Assembly (NCBI GenBank): GCA_007922195.1
Contig: ML681990.1
Span: forward strand, 41,810,411-41,874,410
From: Podocnemis expansa
Lineage: Eukaryota > Chordata > Testudines > Podocnemididae
Direction: 5' to 3'
DNA: 64,000 nucleotides
The position numbers and the translations under genes were made by a program. How positions within the stretch are numbered: the first letter of the stretch is position 1; each line of letters opens with the position of its first letter. Below are positions 9,314 to 64,000 of this stretch, in pieces. A model generated the notes under the pieces. It was given only the letters and a program-made list of their open reading frames with translations. It was not told the origin of the DNA and did no database searches.

Positions 9314-10757
9314 ATGGCAGCAGAAGCACGTGCAGCCCCTTCACAGGGATGGTGGAGAGGATCCATGTGGTCCCCCATGGAGACCCTTGCCCTCCTCCGC
9401 ATTTGGGCACAAGAGGACATCCTGGAGCACTTCAGGGGCAGCCACAGAAATGTGAATGTCTATGCAGACATCGCCCAGGCCCTGGCGGAGGAAGGCTTTG
9501 AGTGCACCATGGAGCAGGTGCCCTCAAAGGTAAAGGGCCTCCGCCAAGACTATTGGCGAGCATGGGATGCCAGGGAGCTTCGTGGGGCAGCACCTGCCAC
9601 CAGGTGCGCCTACTTCGCAGAGCTGGACCACTTCCTGGGGGTTGAGCCTGGTGGCCCACCCCCCTCGTAGGCACCTGCAGGACAGTGCAGAGGCGCAGGG
9701 CAGCACCACAGAGGCGGAGGAGCCCCTGGATGTGGGCGAAGGCAGCCGCCCAATCAGTGAGGCACCAGCCACCAGCCTGGAGCTGATCCCCAAAGAGGAG
9801 CCCCAGCCCAGCACCCTGGCAGAGCCTGCAGAGGAGCAGGAGGGAACACAGTCCGATGGGACATTGCACGCCCCAATTGGTAAGTGTCCCCCCCCCACAA
9901 GGCAGGGAGGCCCCAGAGTGCAGGGCATGGGTCCTGGGGGGGAGGCACGGCCCTGAGACAGTGGGGCTCAGGCCCGGGGATGGAGCGCTCGCACTCCTGT
10001 GCAGGCATGATGCAGGGAGGCATGGGGAGACAGAGTCCCATGCCCACGCGGGGTCGGGGTCGGGGGGGGGGGGTGTCGGTCAACACAGGGTGGCAATAGG
10101 CAGACCTGGCAGCACGCAGAGCAGGGAGCCTGCAGCCACCATGCCTGTCACGTGGGCCCAGGAGACTTCCCCCCAGAATGGCTCACTGCCTACCATCGGC
10201 CTCAAGGCCCTGTGCCCCCTGATTGTAGTGTACAGTGCCCACTCAGCCTTGAAATCCTGCTAGCTGTCAGGGCAGGGGTGTTTGCAGCTCACAGGCTGCA
10301 CACACCAGGGCTAGTAGGCTGACACCTAACCGTTCTCTCTTTTGCCCCTACAGCTCATCCATCCACCCGCCGTCCAGCGCCTGGGAGCTCACCCCCACCA
10401 GTGGCCGTATGCCGGAGGAGGAGCGCCCAGCCCACCACCAGGACCGAAGTGCTCACGGTGCTCCTGGAGCTCGACCAGCAGGCAGAGGAGTCCTCCAGGG
10501 CCTGGCTCACTGAGCAAGCCCAGTGCCAGGACGCCATGGTCCAGCACCTTCAGCGTTCCGCTGGGGCTGATGGCCGCCTTGTGGCGGCCATGGAGGGCCA
10601 GGCTGCGGCTATGGAGCGCCAGGTGACGGCCCTGGAGGGCATACAGGGCACGCTGTGGCAGCCTTGGAGAAACCTCGCCCCCCCCCCCCCCAGCCTGGGC
10701 CTCCACCCACTGCGGCACTCCGGGGCCCTGCTGCACCTCACCGCTGGCGCCCCCTGA
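9314..10757 (+). pseudogene. Harbinger Myb/SANT-like DNA-binding protein gene, two exons, one frameshift
   Basis: Exon 1 (9314-9879) reads LALLRIWAQEDILEHFRG and QVPSKVKGLRQDYWRAWD, a trihelix/MADF-like DNA-binding fold as in the Myb-like protein of Harbinger transposons, which helps bring the transposase to nucleus and DNA. A frame change in the C run near 9660 joins it to an acidic linker (STTEAEEPLDVGEGSRP). The intron 9880-10353 starts GTAAGT and ends CCCTACAG. Exon 2 (10354-10757) codes a Glu/Gln-rich helical tail with LLELDQQAEESSRAWLTEQ and repeated AMEGQAAAMERQ. The frameshift makes it a pseudogene unless it is an assembly error in a homopolymer. Confidence 0.65.
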
Positions 10758-10934
10758 CCTGGGGTGGCCTTGGCGAAGGCCGGGGTGCTGTGGGCCCTGC
10801 CCCAGGGGTAGCTCCCCCCTAAAATGCTCCCCCAGTTGCCCCCCAGTTTGAAACCCCCCACCTCACATCCCAGTTGTGCCCTCACTCAGCCCTTCCTGTC
10901 TCCCCAGTTCCACCTTCTCATACCCCCCCTTGTT

Positions 10935-10977
10935 AATAAAAAACAGTTCATCCATACCCAAAGTTGTGTGTTTTATT
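10935..10977. terminator. Tail-to-tail poly(A) signals of the two Harbinger genes
   Basis: AATAAA on the plus strand at 10935-10940 fits the Myb-like gene. AATAAA on the minus strand at 10972-10977 (TTTATT on plus) fits the transposase remnant. They are 31 bp apart with GT-rich sequence between, which could serve as downstream element for the plus-strand gene. Confidence 0.55.
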
Positions 10978-10989
10978 AGGGTTCAGTTC

Positions 10990-11480
10990 AGGGTGTGGGT
11001 GGGTTAGGTGGCAGCTGGCTGGGGCAGAAAGGGGGAGTGGGTGGTGTGGTGGGGCTCCCATGGCAATGGGGGGGGGTGGCATCAACGATCTTCCCACACG
11101 GTGGAAAGCCCAGGGCTGTGAGGCCAGCGATGCTGTCCTTCAGCACTCCAAGCTGACGGGGCGTGGCCGCAGGACTGGCCGATGGCATAGGCGGGCTGCA
11201 GCAGCAGTTCCCTGATGGTGGACCTCCTGATGTGGATGTGATGGGCACCAGAGGTGTGGGACCCGGGGTGGGGTGGCCATCTTCCTGGAAGCGATGGCCA
11301 CGCTCTTGGCCTCAGGGATGCCCGCCCTCATCACCGTATGCCTTCGACGTAGGACTGGGGTGGGCTCGGTGATGAGGTTGATGGTCCCCCTGCTAATCTG
11401 GAGGGTTCCTCCTTCAGTGCCTGCTGCTCCAAGTTCCCTGGACAATCCAGTTCCACCACTCTGTGTTGGTGTCTGGTGTT
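10990..11480 (-). pseudogene. Harbinger transposase remnant, frameshifted, catalytic part deleted
   Basis: Reading the minus strand across three frames gives, in order, LRRRHTVMRAGIPEAKSVAI, a short RSTIRELLLQPAYAIGQ-like segment and LKDSIAGLTALGFPPCGKIV, then DATPP. This is the conserved order of PIF/Harbinger transposases: the KRVAIA-LATP helix, the helix-turn-helix, then the first Asp region (GxxDATxI). The sequence then runs into the poly(A) signal, so the remaining DDE domain is missing. The frame changes at least twice. Confidence 0.6.
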
Positions 11481-12400
11481 GAGATGGGGAACGAGGTGCT
11501 ATTGGTACGGCGGAGGGATTGTCGGGGGGGGACGGGGGGACCTAGTGCGGCGTGGCACTATTTCTACACAGCTGTGGGCCCGAAGGCAAGTATCCAAGGG
11601 CCCCGAGAAGAGTGTACAATATTTGTGCTATGTGTACTTCTTATGCCACTCATACACTCTTGCTATAGGGAATTATGTCCTGGGCCTGGCCGCTTCACGA
11701 GAAGTCCCCCAATTGCAGCGCCTTCCTTGGACCCACCCCGCCCTTAGTCATCTGCACCAGGGGCAGTTGGTCTGACTCAAACAGCTCGCACGTTATCCAA
11801 GTTGATTGACCTTAGCACTCTGCCAGCAACATCTAATCTCTTGTGTCCCCAAATTCCAATATGTGGTCTGTCTGCGCACCATGGAGGCAAGCACAGCAGG
11901 GGTCCTCTGGCATACCTTATCTGTTAGGGGCTGCTACTGGCCCTCTTCCAGCCCTTCAGGTAGGGCAGAGCAAGTGCACACTTATTCCCACCCCTTTATA
12001 GGCATAGTGAGCTCTCTGTGTCTCAACACTGTCAGGCCTCAGCCATGGGGTTCTTCTCCAGTGCTGTGAGGGCCACTGAGCTAACGGTCTAGGGCTCAGC
12101 TCTGGGCTCATCGGGCTCAGGGAAAATGTGTCCCACAGCAGGGTGGCACCCTGCAGGCTCCCAGCGGGTCTACCAGGTGCGTGAGGATGGTACGGAATCC
12201 AGAGGGCAGCTGTAGCCATCTGTCTTGCAAGTGCTTGGGGGGGTCATGGTGGACAGGGAGGGGCTGTCCGGTCCGCTCATACGTGATTGGCTGGCTACCT
12301 GGTTGGCAACATGGCCCGGTGAGCCAGCCATGTTGCCGCACCTCCCATGCTGCCCCTCACCTGGAATCAAAATGGCACGTCCACACACAGGGCATGCTAG
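11481..12400. other. Non-coding part of the Harbinger element
   Basis: This GC-rich stretch between the transposase remnant and the right AT-rich arm would hold the transposase 5' end and promoter. I see no convincing protein homology in it. Confidence 0.35.
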
Positions 12401-12602
12401 TTCGATTTGAAGGGATTTCCTTAATTCGGAGTAACAAAGTGTTAATTCGAATTAACTTATTTCAAAATAAGGATTTTATTTCAAAATGGGTTCATTCGAA
12501 AAGGATTCTTTCGAAATAAAAGTTACTGTATAGACATAGCTCATGAGGCAGCATGTTAAGCAATTTCCAAACACTGTCCATTCCAGCCAATTTCAGCTCC
12601 TT

Positions 12603-12757
12603 TTTATTTTCATGTTTATATAAAAAAGTGTGACAGTTATATCAACCGAACAAGCTACAGTGTGCACTCTTACAAAAAAAGAAAGAAAGAAAAAAATCAT
12701 ATAAGGATTTAAAGCATTGCTTTACTGTTCAAAATAGCAGTCAGTTTGCTTTTTGTG
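12603..12757 (-). other. THBS4: THBS4 3' untranslated region with poly(A) signal
   Basis: Downstream of the stop on the minus strand is a short AT-rich stretch ending with AATAAA (12603-12608), about 150 bp after the stop. The Harbinger right end begins some 60 bp further on. The length and position fit a short 3' UTR; the true cleavage site cannot be seen. Confidence 0.65.
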
Positions 12758-61799
<49,042 letters not shown>

Positions 61800-62211
61800 C
61801 TAGTAGAGAAAACACAACATGACTATAGGATGGTAACACAAAAGGCGAGGCATAGGCTGACCTATGTCCTGATAATATGAGTGGCTGGTGAATGTGGATG
61901 CTTCTCACTGCTCAGGTTTGTTTATTACTTTTATTTTGACGACCATATCCCATGTGCAAATATATGCAGAGAAAATAAATTTGACATAGAATTGCAGGAA
62001 ATGCAGATGAAAAAGAATACTTGTTCATCTACCCATCAGTGCACTACTGCTGCTTACAGATCGTTTTCCCATGCTTTGTTCTGGCCAGTTTTAAATTACT
62101 CCAATGATGGACCATACGTCACCATAAAAGGGCATAATACCATAAAATGCACAGAAACAGCTGTCCAGCATTTAACTGGAAATCCACAATTACTAAAATA
62201 GCAGAGATGCA
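61800..62211 (-). other. Sequence upstream of the first visible THBS4 exon
   Basis: No further TSPN exon or signal-peptide exon is visible here or up to 64000, although the N gap could hide a small one. Confidence 0.4.
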
Positions 62212-62529
62212 AAGGAGTAGCCGTGTTAGTCTAGTTCAGCAAAACAAACAAGGAGTCCTGTGGCACTTTTAAAGACTAAGGCTGTGTTCACACAGCACTT
62301 TTGTTTCAAAACAACCTCGTTGTTTTGAAACAAAAAAAACCATGTTCAAACAACACGCTGTTGTTTCGAAACAACGAGAACCTGTTGTTTCGAAACAAGG
62401 GCGTTGTTTTGAAACAAGTTAAACCCCATTTGGGGGGCGAAACAACTCATGTGAACATGTTGTTTCGGAACAAGACGTTCCGAAACAACAGGTCAAGGAC
62501 TGCCCCCTCAGCACCCTGGCCAGGGAACA

Positions 62530-62929
62530 NNNNNNNNNNNNNNNNNNNNNNNNNNNNNNNNNNNNNNNNNNNNNNNNNNNNNNNNNNNNNNNNNNNNNNN
62601 NNNNNNNNNNNNNNNNNNNNNNNNNNNNNNNNNNNNNNNNNNNNNNNNNNNNNNNNNNNNNNNNNNNNNNNNNNNNNNNNNNNNNNNNNNNNNNNNNNNN
62701 NNNNNNNNNNNNNNNNNNNNNNNNNNNNNNNNNNNNNNNNNNNNNNNNNNNNNNNNNNNNNNNNNNNNNNNNNNNNNNNNNNNNNNNNNNNNNNNNNNNN
62801 NNNNNNNNNNNNNNNNNNNNNNNNNNNNNNNNNNNNNNNNNNNNNNNNNNNNNNNNNNNNNNNNNNNNNNNNNNNNNNNNNNNNNNNNNNNNNNNNNNNN
62901 NNNNNNNNNNNNNNNNNNNNNNNNNNNNN
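62530..62929. other. Assembly gap (400 N)
   Basis: Unknown bases. The round length suggests an estimated gap size. Open frames running through it are meaningless. Confidence 1.
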
Positions 62930-63096
62930 CAGAAGCCCGCCGGTGCCCGCAGCCTGGCTCTGCAGGCACCGGCGGGGAGCAGCGCTGTGCAGCGCTGAAC
63001 CCGCCGGTGCCTGCAGCCCCCCTTTGCAGGCACCTGCAGGGAGCACCGCGGGCAGCGCTGAACCCCGCCGGTGCCTGCAGCCCCCTGAGGAAGCGA
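62930..63096. repeat. GC-rich tandem repeat of hairpin-forming units
   Basis: Units of about 63 bp contain CCGCCGGTGCCTGCAGCCCC and the partly complementary TGCAGGCACCTGCAGGGAGC, then GCAGCGCTGAACC. Each unit can fold on itself. At least two and a half units are visible next to the gap. Confidence 0.7.
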
Positions 63097-63395
63097 AATA
63101 GCACGTTCAAAGTGTGAACCTGCTATTTCATTTCCCGCTTTTTTTCTTATTTCGAAGTAACATTTTGTTAATTCCAAATATGTTATTTCAAAATAAGGCG
63201 TTATTTCAAAACAAGTTGTTTTGACACAACTTGTTTCAAAATAACCGTGTGTGTGAATACAGCTAAACAGATTTATTTATCACATTATACATGACATCCA
63301 TTACACTGCAGCAGAAACTCAAAGCTGGGGATAAGTTTCAGTAACAAGCATAACATTTTTGCAAAGGGTACTAACAACTCTGTATTCAAATACAC

Positions 63396-63865
63396 CAGCG
63401 GTGGCCAAACTTATGGATCTCAAGAGCCACACAAGTTGATTAAACCTTCAAGAGCTGCACTGAGGCATATAGCCATATATTTTTACCTACTCCAAAATTA
63501 AGTTTAAAATTCATTGCACACTTTAATTTTATCGTAAAAAGAGAGCAAATATTAATCTTACTAATGTCAGATTCTAATAATTATTTAAAGTTACCATGAA
63601 GATTAGGCCTATACAGTAAAAACTTAGCTGTCGCTCAGTGTAGAAGACTACAGGCTAGTGGCGAGTTTTTTAAATTTCCGACCATGCAGCACTTCTGCCT
63701 GCCATCCACGACCATGTCACTGCTTCTCCCCACCATCCCAACCCCCTCCTGAATTCCCAGGCTGGGGCTGCTTTCCCAAATTGATTTGCTGACTTTCTTC
63801 CGGGAGCCACACTTTTTCATTCAAGAGCTGCATGTGGCTCCCGAGCTGCAGTTTGGCCACACCTG
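63396..63865 (+). mobile_element. hAT MITE with perfect 8-bp target duplication (family A)
   Basis: CAGCGGTGGCCAAACTTATG and AGTTTGGCCACACCTG are its terminal inverted repeats. AAATACAC lies on both sides (63388-63395 and 63866-63873). It is the intact relative of the damaged copy at 3619-3903, which lies in the opposite orientation. Confidence 0.88.
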
Positions 63866-64000
63866 AAATACACTGTAAAGAAATGGAGTAGTAGTATCTG
63901 TCTTTCACCATGATGAATAGCAAATGAATACAAAAAGTAACACAGAAGAGAACCCAAAGGGAGTAGTAAAATCTCCCTCCTTTAATGCTTCCTTATAAAG

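Larger units (their letters stand above)
8899..12541 (+). mobile_element. PIF/Harbinger DNA transposon with two convergent genes, partly deleted
   Basis: The ends read CTATGTCTACACGG at the left and CTGTATAGACATAG at the right, in long AT-rich arms of TTTCGAAATAA palindromes shared with the small MITEs in this window. Inside, a plus-strand Myb/SANT-like gene (9314-10757) faces a minus-strand transposase remnant (10990-11480). Harbinger elements typically carry exactly these two genes. The transposase lacks most of its catalytic domain, so the copy cannot move itself. The target duplication is not clear; CATGA lies on both sides but offset by a base or two. Confidence 0.75.
62280..63263. mobile_element. 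Large Harbinger-type MITE with TAA duplication, GC-rich core and N gap
   Basis: The ends GGCTGTGTTCACACAGC and GTGTGTGTGAATACAGC are complementary, with TAA on each side (62277-62279 and 63264-63266). The AT-rich arms contain TTGTTTCGAAACAA palindromes. The centre is 400 unknown bases (62530-62929) followed by a GC-rich repeat. Confidence 0.75.
62212..63290. mobile_element. Penelope-like fragment split by a large MITE
   Basis: The left part GCCGTGTTAGTCTAGTTCAG and GGAGTCCTGTGGCAC continues after the MITE as TAAACAGATTTATTTATCAC, the normal PLE end order. Confidence 0.7.

Noticed and set aside
9432..9928. Minus-strand frames of 134-145 codons opposite the Harbinger Myb-like gene
   Set aside because: They are shadows of the GC-rich coding strand; the conserved motifs lie on the plus strand.
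62301..63177. Long open frames on both strands across 62301-63177
   Set aside because: Most of each frame is the 400-N gap; the rest is palindromic MITE arms and GC-rich repeat.

Overview
The window looks like nuclear DNA from a non-avian sauropsid, most likely a turtle. It holds an intron-rich vertebrate gene in a dense mix of CR1 LINEs, Penelope-like elements (PLEs) with GIY-YIG endonucleases, DIRS-type tyrosine-recombinase retrotransposons, hAT and PIF/Harbinger DNA transposons with their MITEs, a tRNA-Val/CR1 SINE and an old CORE/MIR-like SINE. The assignment to turtle rests on the repeat mix and is an inference. There are two runs of N, at 14187-14196 and 62530-62929.

The only host gene I can support is thrombospondin-4 (THBS4), on the minus strand. 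Twenty exons between 61799 (upstream) and 12758 (stop codon) join through GT/AG splice sites with matching phases into an open frame of 855 codons. They encode the end of the N-terminal laminin-G-like (TSPN) domain, the linker, the pentamerising coiled coil with its Cys pair, four EGF-like modules, the calcium-binding type 3 repeats and the C-terminal L-lectin-like domain. The first one or two exons (signal peptide and start of TSPN, about 100 residues) are not visible and probably lie beyond 64000. A poly(A) signal lies about 150 bp after the stop.

Region by region: 1-6732 is two decayed DIRS retrotransposons in the same orientation, the second (2383-6732) joined to the reverse-transcriptase region of the first. 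The second carries a hAT MITE with a perfect 8-bp target duplication and the remains of another hAT. 6733-8898 is repeat debris. 8899-12541 is a 3.6-kb PIF/Harbinger transposon with a Myb-like gene and a decayed transposase gene arranged tail to tail. 12603-61799 is THBS4, whose introns hold nearly all the remaining mobile DNA: a fold-back hAT inside a CR1 (19661-21240), five copies of one hAT MITE in the window (four of them in THBS4 introns), many hairpin-shaped PLE ends, a 2-kb PLE with RT and GIY-YIG remnants (56334-58290), a palindrome-rich GGATC repeat block (54830-55480), and a large MITE with a GC-rich core next to an assembly gap (62280-63263). 61800-64000 is THBS4 intron or upstream sequence.

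I found no host defence system, operon, CRISPR array or other bacterial feature. The points most worth following are in the transposons: nested insertions with readable target duplications, the PLE hairpins, the Harbinger gene pair and the palindromic repeat blocks.
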